Source of the DNA: Gammaproteobacteria bacterium
Lineage (GTDB): Bacteria > Pseudomonadota > Gammaproteobacteria > Eutrophobiales > Eutrophobiaceae
Direction of reading: 5' to 3'
NCBI GenBank assembly: GCA_028819495.1
Contig: JAPPLI010000191.1
Location: 1 to 64,000 of the forward strand
Length of the DNA: 64,000 nt
The notes under the pieces were generated by a model. The model did not search any database. It was not told where the DNA came from and worked only from the letters and a program-made list of their open reading frames with translations. Below, one piece after another: positions 1-8,971 of the stretch. The translations under genes and the position numbers were made by a program. Within the stretch, counting starts at the first letter, position 1. The number at the start of each line of letters is the position of its first letter.

Positions 1-66
1 ATCGTGTATGTGGTTTCGACGCTGTTGGCCGCGTCTTCCATCATTTTTTCTTCTAGGAACCTCTAA
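1..66 (+). CDS. C-terminal end of a possible membrane protein (partial, truncated by window edge)
   Basis: Frame 1 reads IVYVVSTLLAASSIIFSSRNL followed by TAA at 64-66; hydrophobic tail; stop lies inside the first hairpin stem. Confidence 0.4.
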   Translation: MVYVVSTLLAASSIIFSSRNL

Positions 67-205
67 AAATGCCATCCGTGGCATTTTTAGAGACGGAAAC
101 GGAAAAGTGCGATTTTCCGTTTCCTTCATTTTCAATCACTTACGTGATTAAAAATGGCAGCATATCCTTATGCTGCACGGGCACCTCTAATTTTTAGAGG
201 TGCCC
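61..205. repeat. Array of five consecutive hairpins (61-92, 95-124, 127-156, 157-176, 179-205)
   Basis: Stems read directly: ctctaaaaatgcca/tggcatttttagag; ggaaacggaaaa/ttttccgtttcc; cattttcaatcac/gtgattaaaaatg (1 mismatch); gcagcata/tatgctgc; gggcacctctaa/ttagaggtgccc. Confidence 0.9.
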
Positions 206-712
206 TTCTATAGTTGCCATAATTTTCTCCCCCTTATACCAAAATGGACGCAATCCTCAGGTCAGCATGCCGACGGAACACTGCGCAAGTATTTGAATAG
301 CTGCGGAACAGGCCAGAAAGGGGATCGGGAAGTACCCGGAGTGAATTGCAAAACCCCGCTGTATTGGCGAAATTTCATGTCTGTTCCTCATAAACGATTC
401 GCTGGCCCGGCAAAGATGCCGGGGCATTGCAAACGTCCACAACGGAAAAGTGAAAGCCCCGCCTATTTATCGACGCCAGAGGGAGCTACCCTCGGGTCAA
501 GACTATGACTATTGTATTTGGCAGGTACCCCGACCAGGGGTTCCGCTGCAACGTTTGCACGAGGAATAATAGCCAAAATTCTTTGTAATTGCAAAAAAAT
601 TAAATCAGCCCGATTCAACGTCAGGCAGGGCAGCCGCATATACGGTTGCTGCTGTTTGATGTTAGAATTGTCGGAAAGCGGAGCAACGCTCAAATGTTGA
701 AGGAGACATCAC

Positions 713-1663
713 ATGACAATGGCTGATCGCGACGGCGTCATCTGGTTTGATGGCGAACTGGTTCCATGGAGGGAGGCGAACGTGCACGTGCTTACCCACA
801 CGCTGCATTACGGCGTGGGGGTGTTCGAGGGTATGCGCGCCTATGAGACGCCGCGCGGCGTTGCCATTTTCAGGCTGCATGACCACACCCGGCGCATGGA
901 GCGTTCGGCACACATCCTGGGGATGCGCTTGCCCTGCACCTTCGACGAGATTAACGAAGCCTGTGTCACGGTGGTGCGGGAGAACGCCCTGTCGGCGGCA
1001 TACGTCCGGCCCATCGCTTTTTACGGCTCCGAGGGAATGGGCCTGCGTGCGGACAACCTCAGCACTCATGTGGCGGTCGCAGCCTGGGAATGGGGCGCCT
1101 ACCTGGGCGATGAGGGACTGGAAAAGGGCATCCGCATCAGGACGTCATCCTTCACCCGGCACCACGTGAACATCTCCATGTGCAAGGCCAAGGCCGTCGG
1201 CCACTACATCAATTCCATACTTGCCCTGCACGAAGCCCTGGAATGCGGTTATGACGAGGCGCTGTTGCTGGACAACGAAGGCTATGTCGCAGAGGGCAGC
1301 GGCGAGAACATCTTTATCGTACGCGACGGCATAATCTACACCCCGGACCTGACATCCGCCCTGGAAGGCGTGACCCGTGACACAATCATGGTATTCGCCC
1401 GCGACCTGGGCATCGAAGTAAGGGAAAAACGCCTGACCCGGGACGAGGTCTATATTGCGGATGAGGCGTTTTTCACCGGCTCTGCGGCGGAAGTCACTCC
1501 CGTAGTGGAACTGGACAACCGGACAATCGGGACAGGCCGGCGCGGACCGGTGACCAGGAAACTGCAAACCATGTTTTTCGACCAGGTTCAAGGCCGCAAG
1601 GTCCGGTATCCGGAGTGGCTGACCTATGTGGAGGAAGCCCGCGAGGTCGCTCAAGCAGTATGA
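713..1663 (+). CDS. ilvE: Branched-chain amino acid aminotransferase (class IV PLP)
   Basis: 316 aa; HTLHYGVGVFEGMRAYET, GYVAEGSGENIFIV, EVTPVVELDNRTIGTGRRGPVT motifs. Confidence 0.95.
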   Translation: MTMADRDGVIWFDGELVPWREANVHVLTHTLHYGVGVFEGMRAYETPRGVAIFRLHDHTRRMERSAHILGMRLPCTFDEINEACVTVVRENALSAAYVRPIAFYGSEGMGLRADNLSTHVAVAAWEWGAYLGDEGLEKGIRIRTSSFTRHHVNISMCKAKAVGHYINSILALHEALECGYDEALLLDNEGYVAEGSGENIFIVRDGIIYTPDLTSALEGVTRDTIMVFARDLGIEVREKRLTRDEVYIADEAFFTGSAAEVTPVVELDNRTIGTGRRGPVTRKLQTMFFDQVQGRKVRYPEWLTYVEEAREVAQAV

Positions 1664-1857
1664 CCAGCAGCGGAGCCAATACGCCGAACGACAGGCAACA
1701 CTATGAAATCACCCGGCGCGACCTGCCCCTGCATTGCCCGCTTCCGGACATGAGCCTGTGGAATTCCCACCCGCGGGTGTACCTGCCCATTGAGGAGACG
1801 GGCACGGCGAAATGCCCATACTGCGGAGCCGAGTTCACGCTGGTACCCACCAACTGA
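1660..1857 (+). CDS. Small zinc-finger (CHCC-type) protein
   Basis: LPLHCPLPDMSLWNSHPRVYLPIEETGTAKCPYCGAEF; start overlaps ilvE stop. Confidence 0.85.
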   Translation: MTSSGANTPNDRQHYEITRRDLPLHCPLPDMSLWNSHPRVYLPIEETGTAKCPYCGAEFTLVPTN

Positions 1858-1863
1858 TCCGGA

Positions 1864-2829
1864 TTGAACCTCGACCGCCATCAAGACGAAACCGATCCTG
1901 CCGTCCTCTGGCAAATCTGTGACGGAAAACGCGGTCACCTGAGCCAGTCCACCGGGTTGATCGAGGCGCTGCGCCGGCGAGTGCCGCTGGCTGTGCACCA
2001 AGTGACGGCGCCGCCGATGATCCAATCACTGACATCCTGCCTTTCCGGAAAAACCCCATGGGCGCGGGGACTGCCGGCGCCTCAAGTGGCGGTCGGCGCC
2101 GGCCACGCAACCCACGCGGCGCTGCTGGCCGTCGGCCGGGCCTGCCGGGCCAGGACCGTGGTGCTCATGCGCCCCAGCCTGCCGCTACGCTGGTTCGATT
2201 ACTGCCTGGTGCCAGCCCATGATGACCTGCCGGCGCGGGATAACGTCATCATAACGGCGGGCGCGCTGAACCCCATGCAGGCAACGCGGAACCACGATCC
2301 GGAACACGGCCTGATACTGGTGGGCGGCCCCTCCCGGCATTACCGTATGGATGCGCAGGCGCTATTGTCCCGCATCAGGCAGGTGCTGGCGCGCCCTTCG
2401 CCCCGCAACTGGACCCTGTCCAACTCCCCCCGTACGCCCGAGCAAGTGAACCGGGAATTGACCGGATTCGAAACCGCCGGGGTCAAGGTTGCGCTCTGGA
2501 ACAGTTGCGGGCCGGGCGGGCTGGCTGATACCCTGGCGCGCTCCCGCGACGTTTGGGTAACTGAAGACAGTGTTTCCATGATCTACGAGGCGCTCACCTC
2601 CGGCTGCCGCGTAGCGTTGTTGCCGTTGCCGAGAAAATCCACCGGCCGTCTGCACCGGGCGATCGACCGGCTGCTCGAGGAGGGCTTCGTGAGCGCGCAC
2701 AACAACCGTGACGTTGGGGCGGAACTGCCCGCTCCGCCCCGGACGCTGAATGAAGCCGACCGGTGCGCCGGACTGCTCTTGAAGAAAGGCCTGTTATCTG
2801 AAACACCCGGGTTGGCAACATGCCCCTGA
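1864..2829 (+). CDS. ELM1/GtrOC1-like nucleotide-diphospho-sugar epimerase family protein (DUF1022)
   Basis: KRGHLSQSTGL, VTEDSVSMIYEALTSGCRVALLPL. Confidence 0.8.
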   Translation: MNLDRHQDETDPAVLWQICDGKRGHLSQSTGLIEALRRRVPLAVHQVTAPPMIQSLTSCLSGKTPWARGLPAPQVAVGAGHATHAALLAVGRACRARTVVLMRPSLPLRWFDYCLVPAHDDLPARDNVIITAGALNPMQATRNHDPEHGLILVGGPSRHYRMDAQALLSRIRQVLARPSPRNWTLSNSPRTPEQVNRELTGFETAGVKVALWNSCGPGGLADTLARSRDVWVTEDSVSMIYEALTSGCRVALLPLPRKSTGRLHRAIDRLLEEGFVSAHNNRDVGAELPAPPRTLNEADRCAGLLLKKGLLSETPGLATCP

Positions 2830-3926
2830 CCGTGCTGCAAACGCTGCCGGCCCTGGAGACGGGCGGCGTGGAACGCGGGACCGTTGACGTGGGCGCCGAA
2901 CTGGCGCGGCGGGGCCACCGGTCGCTGGTCATATCCGGCGGCGGGGCGCTGACGGCTGAACTCTGCGCCGGCGGTTCCCGCCACTACGCCTGGCCTATCG
3001 GAAAAAAATCCCCCTTCACACTGCTGCTGGCGTCCCGGCTGCGACGTTTCCTGCAAGAGGAAAAGGTGGATATCCTGCATGCACGCTCGCGCCTTCCGGC
3101 CTGGGTCTCCTACCTGGCCTGGAAGAACATGCCGGCAGGAGACCGGCCCGTATTCATCACCACCGTGCACGGCCCCTACCGCGCAGGCCGCTACAGCGCA
3201 GTCATGACCCGCGGGCAGAAGGTGATAGCCATTTCCAGGTACATCCATGATTACATACTGGCGAATTACCCGGGGGTTGACCCCGGGAAGGTATCGGTCA
3301 TTCACCGCGGGGTGGACCCCGGACGTTTCCCCTGCGGATACCGCCCCGCCGAAGAATGGCTGGCGCGCTGGCGCATGGACCGGCCCTACCTGCATGACAA
3401 GGCGCTGGTTACCCTCCCCGGGCGCATCACCCGCTGGAAGGGCCACACGGATTTTATCGATATCATCGGGCGCCTGAAGCAGGCCGGCGCCCACGTCCAC
3501 GGCCTGGTGGCAGGCGGCGCGGAGCCGCGTCGGGAGCGATTCCTCAAGGAGTTAATCCGGTCGGTTAACCAGCGGGGCCTGGGAAACGACATCAGTTTCT
3601 TAGGATCGCGCGACGACCTGCGCGAAGTACTAGGCGTCTCCGACGTCGTCCTGTCCCTGGCAAACATTCCCGAGGCCTTCGGCAGGACCACGCTGGAAGC
3701 CTTGTCGCTGGGGCGCCCGGTCGTCGCCTACGCCCACGGAGGCGCGCAAGAGGTACTGGAGGAAATGCAGCCGGACGGCCTGGTCGAACCGGGGAATACG
3801 GCTGCCGCAGCCGGGAAGGTCCTTGACTTCCTCAAGGCCCGGCCGCACATCGCTCCCAACCAGCGCTTCACCCTGGAACGCATGCTGGACAAGACCCTGG
3901 CCTTGTACGAAGAGGCACGCGACTGA
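2820..3926 (+). CDS. Glycosyltransferase family 4 protein
   Basis: ETGGVERGTVDVGAELARRGH ... EAFGRTTLEALSLGRPVVAYAHGGAQEVL. Confidence 0.9.
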   Translation: MPLTVLQTLPALETGGVERGTVDVGAELARRGHRSLVISGGGALTAELCAGGSRHYAWPIGKKSPFTLLLASRLRRFLQEEKVDILHARSRLPAWVSYLAWKNMPAGDRPVFITTVHGPYRAGRYSAVMTRGQKVIAISRYIHDYILANYPGVDPGKVSVIHRGVDPGRFPCGYRPAEEWLARWRMDRPYLHDKALVTLPGRITRWKGHTDFIDIIGRLKQAGAHVHGLVAGGAEPRRERFLKELIRSVNQRGLGNDISFLGSRDDLREVLGVSDVVLSLANIPEAFGRTTLEALSLGRPVVAYAHGGAQEVLEEMQPDGLVEPGNTAAAAGKVLDFLKARPHIAPNQRFTLERMLDKTLALYEEARD

Positions 3927-4609
3927 TGAAAAATCCCTTCAGCAACCTTAGAGAAAGGCTTTACCAGCGCTTCATGCATAAATTCTATGCCCGCGACCTG
4001 TTGCTGGAACTGCAATTGCAGGCCCGGCGCGAGACACTGGATTACATCAACGCCAACATGCGGCACTGTCTGATCTGCCGCAACAGGCGGGCGCTGTTTG
4101 AATATTCGCTGGGCCATGCCGGTCGTGACGGAATGGTTGCCGAACTCGGCGTGGCGCGGGGCGACAGTATCAGGCTGCTGGCCGGGTTGACCGGCGACAC
4201 CGTTCACGGTTTCGATTCCTTTCTCGGCCTGCCTGAAGACTGGGCCGGCGCCACCGAGAAACGCGGCGCGTTTGCCGGACGCCCGCGGCGTCTCCCGGGA
4301 AACGTCAAAATCCATCAAGGCATGTTCTCTGACACCCTGCCGGCGTTCCTCGATAAACATGACCAACCCATGCGCTTCATGCATGTGGACTGCGACCTGT
4401 ATGCGTCCGCCCGCACCGTATTCGACCTGTTGAAACCGCGCATCGGACCCGGGACGGTGATCGTCTTCGATGAATATTTCAATTACCCGAACTGGCAGGA
4501 ACACGAGTACAAGGCGTTCCAGGAATATATCGGGGAGGAAGGCAGGAGCTACGAATACCTGGCCTTTTGCGCCAGGGGCGGCTCGGTGGCGCTCAGGATC
4601 ACGGCCTGA
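3926..4609 (+). CDS. TylF/MycF-like class I SAM methyltransferase
   Basis: VAELGVARGDSIRLLAG, VHGFDSFLGLPEDW, MHVDCDLYASARTVFDLLKPRIGPGTVIVFDEYFNYPNWQEHEYKAF. Confidence 0.85.
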   Translation: MKNPFSNLRERLYQRFMHKFYARDLLLELQLQARRETLDYINANMRHCLICRNRRALFEYSLGHAGRDGMVAELGVARGDSIRLLAGLTGDTVHGFDSFLGLPEDWAGATEKRGAFAGRPRRLPGNVKIHQGMFSDTLPAFLDKHDQPMRFMHVDCDLYASARTVFDLLKPRIGPGTVIVFDEYFNYPNWQEHEYKAFQEYIGEEGRSYEYLAFCARGGSVALRITA

Positions 4610-4623
4610 TCAACCCGTGCCGG

Positions 4624-5577
4624 ATGGCGATGCGCAGGGACATACTGATCATCAAGCTTGGAGCACTGGGCGACGTGGTTATGGCGACCGGCCTGGTTGA
4701 GCGGATTTTGCGGCACCACGCGCCCCGCCCCTGCATTCTTCTTACCAGTCCCACCTACGCCGGATTATTTCCCGGCCTGGAGTTGAAGACTTTCGACCGC
4801 AGCAGCCTGCGGTCTACCCTGGCAACAGTGCAGTGGATACGCAGGCAGCGGTTTCGGCGGGTATACGACCTGCAGTCAAACGACCGCACCGGCGTAATGT
4901 GCGGCCTGTCGGGTATACCGGAGCGGGTTGGCAACCACCCGCGTTTTCCCTACAATCTGCACCCGGAGAGCCGCTACGCGGGCCAATGCCATATCCACGC
5001 CAGGATGCTGGAAGTACTTGAGGCCGCGGGCGTCTCCACGGACGCAGTCGCCCCCCGCCTGCACCACTCCGATCAGGATCGGGACAAGGTCCATACATGG
5101 TTACGGGAACAGGACCTGGCAGACCGTAAACTTGTCATCATGCACGCCGGCGCCAGCGCCCGGCGTCCGGAAAAACGCTGGCCCTACTTCCGGGAACTGG
5201 CCGAATCCCTGGCGCAGCGCGGTTTTCTTACTGTCTGGGCAGGCGGGGAGGACGACAGACACACAAACGCCGACCTGGCGCGCGTGACCGGCGTTGATGC
5301 GAGCGCCGCCTTCTCGTTCCTGCAACTGGTTGCCCTGACGGAGCACGCCCTATTTGCAGTCACCAACGACTCCGGGCCCATGCACCTGCTGGCCTGCGGT
5401 TCCATTCCGGTCTACGGCCTGTTCGGTTCGAGCGACTGGCGCCGCAACCACGCGGTCGGCCAGCGCGACCGCGTCCTGTCATTGAACAGGCATGAGCCCG
5501 TATTCAGGGAAACCGGCCTGGCGGAACTGAAACCCGGACAAGCGCTGCGGCAACTGGAACGGGACGGTGTCCTGTGA
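4624..5577 (+). CDS. Glycosyltransferase family 9 (heptosyltransferase-like)
   Basis: MRRDILIIKLGALGDVVMATGLVERIL; TNDSGPMHLLACGSIPVYGLFG. Confidence 0.9.
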   Translation: MAMRRDILIIKLGALGDVVMATGLVERILRHHAPRPCILLTSPTYAGLFPGLELKTFDRSSLRSTLATVQWIRRQRFRRVYDLQSNDRTGVMCGLSGIPERVGNHPRFPYNLHPESRYAGQCHIHARMLEVLEAAGVSTDAVAPRLHHSDQDRDKVHTWLREQDLADRKLVIMHAGASARRPEKRWPYFRELAESLAQRGFLTVWAGGEDDRHTNADLARVTGVDASAAFSFLQLVALTEHALFAVTNDSGPMHLLACGSIPVYGLFGSSDWRRNHAVGQRDRVLSLNRHEPVFRETGLAELKPGQALRQLERDGVL

Positions 5578-5621
5578 CCGGCCGGTGATGTGTGTTAGGA
5601 TACACCCAATGAGAGACATCC

Positions 5622-6371
5622 ATGCCAACTGAAATTCCGCCCGCATCCCCTGCGCCCGCGGATCGGTTGATTGTCGCTCTGGATTTCGACAGCGCCGCAA
5701 AGGCCAATCTCCTGATCGAAAAGCTGGAAGGCACGGTCAATTTCTACAAAGTAGGCTGGCAACTGTTCCTCGGCGCAGGCTGGCCGTTCATCAAGGCCCT
5801 GCTGGAAGCCGGCAGAAAAGTTTTCCTGGACCTGAAAATCAATGATATCGACCGCACCGTAGAAGCGGCACTGGCCAACATGCCTAACGAGTTCGCCGGC
5901 AGGCTGGAACTGCTGACCATCCACGGCGGCAGTTCCACGGTGGCTGCCGCCAGACAGGGACGGGGAGACAACGACAAACCTCACCTGTTGATGCTTACCG
6001 TGCTGTCCAGTATGGACGCCGCGGACCTGAAGGAGCTTTCCCCCGACGGGGCCATGCCGGACACGGACGCCATCGTCCTGCGCCGGGCGCGGCAGGCCCT
6101 GGATGCCGGCTGCGAGGGCTTGATCGCATCCGGCACTTCCGTGGGCGCCCTGCGCCGGGAGTTACGCGACCGGGAGTTCCTGATCGTTACCCCGGGCATC
6201 AGGCCGGCCGACAGCGGACATGACGATCACAAACGCACCCTGACACCCGGCCAGGCGATTGCCGACGGCGCAGATTACCTGGTAGTCGGCCGCCCGATCA
6301 CGCAGTCGCCCGATCCCTTGCAAGTCGCGCAATTCATCATCGCCGACATGGAAACAGCGCTGGACGTATAA
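5622..6371 (+). CDS. pyrF: Orotidine 5'-phosphate decarboxylase
   Basis: LIVALDFDSAAKA, KVFLDLKINDID, VTPGIRPADSGHDDHKRTLTPGQAIADGADYLVVGRPIT. Confidence 0.95.
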   Translation: MPTEIPPASPAPADRLIVALDFDSAAKANLLIEKLEGTVNFYKVGWQLFLGAGWPFIKALLEAGRKVFLDLKINDIDRTVEAALANMPNEFAGRLELLTIHGGSSTVAAARQGRGDNDKPHLLMLTVLSSMDAADLKELSPDGAMPDTDAIVLRRARQALDAGCEGLIASGTSVGALRRELRDREFLIVTPGIRPADSGHDDHKRTLTPGQAIADGADYLVVGRPITQSPDPLQVAQFIIADMETALDV

Positions 6372-6467
6372 CAGGTTCCTCGCCGGAATACCGGCACATC
6401 CGGCGCCCGTCGGTGCTATGATTAATAATAAAAATCAACCTTCACTCTTGCTGAGGAGGACAACATC

Positions 6468-6866
6468 ATGGTCGCTGAAGTTAACCCCAAACAAGCCTGG
6501 AATATACTCCGGGAAAAACCGACTGCAATCCTGCTGGATGTGCGCTCGAAGGTCGAGTTCGATTACGTGGGCCACCCCGTCGACGCCGTCCATGTCCCCA
6601 TCCAGGAAGCGCCGGACTGGCAGACCGACCCCGATTTTGTGCAAAAGGTCATCGAGCGGCTGGGCGAGTCAAGCAGGGACATTACGATCCTCACCATCTG
6701 CCGCAGCGGCAAACGCTCCATGCTGGCGGCACAACTGCTGGAGGCGCAGGGCTATACACACACGGCAAACATCGCCGAAGGCTTCGAAGGCGACCTGGAC
6801 GAAAACCGCCACCGCGGCAACGTGAACGGCTGGCGCTTCCACGGCCTGCCGTGGGAGCAGACCTGA
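6468..6866 (+). CDS. Rhodanese-like domain protein
   Basis: AILLDVRSKVEFDYVGHPVDAVHVPI; ILTICRSGKRSMLAAQLLEAQGY (active-site Cys loop CRSGKRS). Confidence 0.9.
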   Translation: MVAEVNPKQAWNILREKPTAILLDVRSKVEFDYVGHPVDAVHVPIQEAPDWQTDPDFVQKVIERLGESSRDITILTICRSGKRSMLAAQLLEAQGYTHTANIAEGFEGDLDENRHRGNVNGWRFHGLPWEQT

Positions 6867-6869
6867 TTT

Positions 6870-7481
6870 CTATGCCTCTATCCCTACAATCACAAGAGGC
6901 ACTGCTGGTACACCGCGACCTTGTCTGATGACTTTGTATAACTCCCCTTCGTAGTAAGATGGCCCGGAACTCATCTGGGATTGCAGTTGTTTCATGGGTA
7001 AAATCTCGATGCCTACGTCGATCTTGTCACCCACGTAAAAAGCGAGGTGTTTGACGAACAAATCGTAAGCCACGAAGGAATATTTTCCGAACTGGACCTC
7101 AATTGCTGCCCTGTCTTTCACAAAATCTGTCTGGTTGTAGCTGGAAATTGGGAAAAAACCTTCTTGTTCAATCTCTTTCTTTTGCTGCTCCGGAGACATA
7201 GTCAGGGTCTTCCGAATCAATTTCTCATCTTTGGTGACCCAGTAGCTGATCCGGCTTTCCGTCCAACCTTTCTTCTTCAGAAGCCTCTTAAAAGACTCGT
7301 TCATATCTCTCGGGCTAAACAGCAAATCACCCTTCTTATTCCGTTCTTTAGATACTTTTGTCCTACAGGCATTTCCGTCAACCTTCTGTATGACCTCCTG
7401 TATTTCCTGCCAAAGATGCGGTTTATGGACAAGCAGATATTCGAGGCCGTTCAGGTGAGAGTATTTTTCAACTATTCTCAT
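6870..7481 (-). CDS. BglII/BstYI-family type II restriction endonuclease
   Basis: RIVEKYSHLNGLEYLLVHKPHLWQEI; DRAAIEVQFGKYSFVAYDLFVKHLAFY; overlaps adjacent methyltransferase gene. Confidence 0.8.
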   Translation of the reverse strand: MRIVEKYSHLNGLEYLLVHKPHLWQEIQEVIQKVDGNACRTKVSKERNKKGDLLFSPRDMNESFKRLLKKKGWTESRISYWVTKDEKLIRKTLTMSPEQQKKEIEQEGFFPISSYNQTDFVKDRAAIEVQFGKYSFVAYDLFVKHLAFYVGDKIDVGIEILPMKQLQSQMSSGPSYYEGELYKVIRQGRGVPAVPLVIVGIEA

Positions 7482-8493
7482 AATGATATTCGCCCGGACT
7501 TTCCAGCAATCTTGGCTGTTGCGTTCTTTCTTCGTTGGTATTCCATGGCGGTATTGTCAATTTATTATTACCTGCTTTAGGATCATATTTGAGTTTATTC
7601 ATCGGCCTGGTCCGTAATGTGCCGTTGAGCTCCTTTTGTATTCTGTCGTGTGCGATCTCGACATATTTCTTTTCCGTCTCCGCGCCCGCCGCTCTCCTCT
7701 TATGACGAAGCGCCGCAATGACTGACGTTCCGGTACCGAGGAAGGGGTCAAACACCCAATCCCCTTCATTTGTCATCGACAGGACGAGCCGTTCAATCAG
7801 TCCTACTGGAAACTGGCACGGGTGTTCTGTTTTCTCAATATGATTATTCTTGACGTTGGGAATATCCCAGATATCCCCTGGATTTTTGCCGAGCGGATTA
7901 CAGGAATACTGACCGGCTTTAGGTCCTTTAAAGTACTTCTTGCCCGGATATTTCTGGGGAACACGCACCGGGTCAAGATTAAAAACAAAGTCTTTTGTTT
8001 TTCTCGTAAACCAGATAATGGTCTCATAACGACCGGAAAACCGCTTGGTACAATGTAATCCATGCTCAAAATGCCAGATGATCCTATTCCTCATCACCAG
8101 ATTCATGTCAGTAAAAATTGGATACAAGATCGTATCAAGAGGAATAATAGAACTGCTGTTGACATAATTGCCGACCTGCCAGCAGATACTTCCTGTATCA
8201 GAGAGGACACGCACGCAGTCTTTGATAACTTCAGCCTGTTGACTGATGTACGTATCGACATTTATCTTTTTCTCGTATTCCTTACCGATGTTGTAAGGGG
8301 GTGAAGTGACAACCAGTTGCATACTTCGATCCGGTATCTCTTTCAGCAGATCGAGGCAATTCCCATGAAAAAGTACCGCATGCTCATCCGGACTGAATTG
8401 TTCGGCAATCTTTACGCTTGAATCGAGCATTTTATCTTTTCTCCTTGACATATTTTCCGATGAATGGATCAGGTAACATGAGGAATCAATCAC
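7468..8493 (-). CDS. DNA (N4-cytosine or N6-adenine) methyltransferase of the type II R-M pair
   Basis: VVTSPPYNIGKEYEKK (motif IV) precedes VFDPFLGTGTSVIAALRHKR (motif I), beta-class order. Confidence 0.92.
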   Translation of the reverse strand: MIDSSCYLIHSSENMSRRKDKMLDSSVKIAEQFSPDEHAVLFHGNCLDLLKEIPDRSMQLVVTSPPYNIGKEYEKKINVDTYISQQAEVIKDCVRVLSDTGSICWQVGNYVNSSSIIPLDTILYPIFTDMNLVMRNRIIWHFEHGLHCTKRFSGRYETIIWFTRKTKDFVFNLDPVRVPQKYPGKKYFKGPKAGQYSCNPLGKNPGDIWDIPNVKNNHIEKTEHPCQFPVGLIERLVLSMTNEGDWVFDPFLGTGTSVIAALRHKRRAAGAETEKKYVEIAHDRIQKELNGTLRTRPMNKLKYDPKAGNNKLTIPPWNTNEERTQQPRLLESPGEYHYENS

Positions 8494-8531
8494 CTGGATT
8501 CTATGACGATATCATACCATCGTTTCCGGTC

Positions 8532-8852
8532 TTAAAACTCGCCCAGTTCCTTCTTTACATCATCAGCATCGTAGCCGAACACTGAAGTGCCAACCGAACC
8601 CAAAACCGCGACAAACTTATCCATCGGCAGCTCAGCCAGTCTGGCGGCTTTATTCAGGGACAGTACTTCTTCCTGGTAGAGTTTTACAGCCAGCGCCTTG
8701 TGAACTCCCAGTTTCAGCAACGTTTCATCAAATGGAATGTTGACTGTCAGTGGTGTCCCGTTGCGGGTTATGATGCTGATTGCTCCGGCTTCAGCCTGTG
8801 CAGCGTAAGAGCCGATATTTTCCCGTAGATTTCTTATACCAAAAGCCAGCAT
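8532..8852 (-). CDS. Phd-like N-terminus fused to UPF0175-like C-terminus; solitary antitoxin-like protein
   Basis: FGIRNLRENIGSYAAQAEAGAISIITRNGTPLTVNIP + LYQEEVLSLNKAARLAELPMDKFVAVLGSVGTSVFGYDADDVKKEL. Confidence 0.65.
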   Translation of the reverse strand: MLAFGIRNLRENIGSYAAQAEAGAISIITRNGTPLTVNIPFDETLLKLGVHKALAVKLYQEEVLSLNKAARLAELPMDKFVAVLGSVGTSVFGYDADDVKKELGEF

Positions 8853-8919
8853 GATATTTTATTCCAGTTGTGTGTATACAAATGATAGCACATTTTTTGG
8901 AACAAATGTGGTGATACAT

Positions 8920-8959
8920 GGGGTCAGAGTAAAATTCGCTGTATTTTTACTCTGACCCC
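8920..8959. repeat. Palindrome family A, copy 1
   Basis: ggggtcagagtaaaa ... ttttactctgacccc. Confidence 0.9.
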
Positions 8960-8971
8960 TTAATTCTAATG

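Noticed and set aside
200-508. 102-aa ORF before ilvE
   Set aside because: No recognisable motif, overlaps the hairpin array; composition not convincing as protein
2583-3500. 305-aa minus-strand ORF opposite ELM1/glycosyltransferase genes
   Set aside because: Antisense shadow ORF in GC-rich coding DNA; no recognisable domain, low-complexity Arg/Gly/Pro composition
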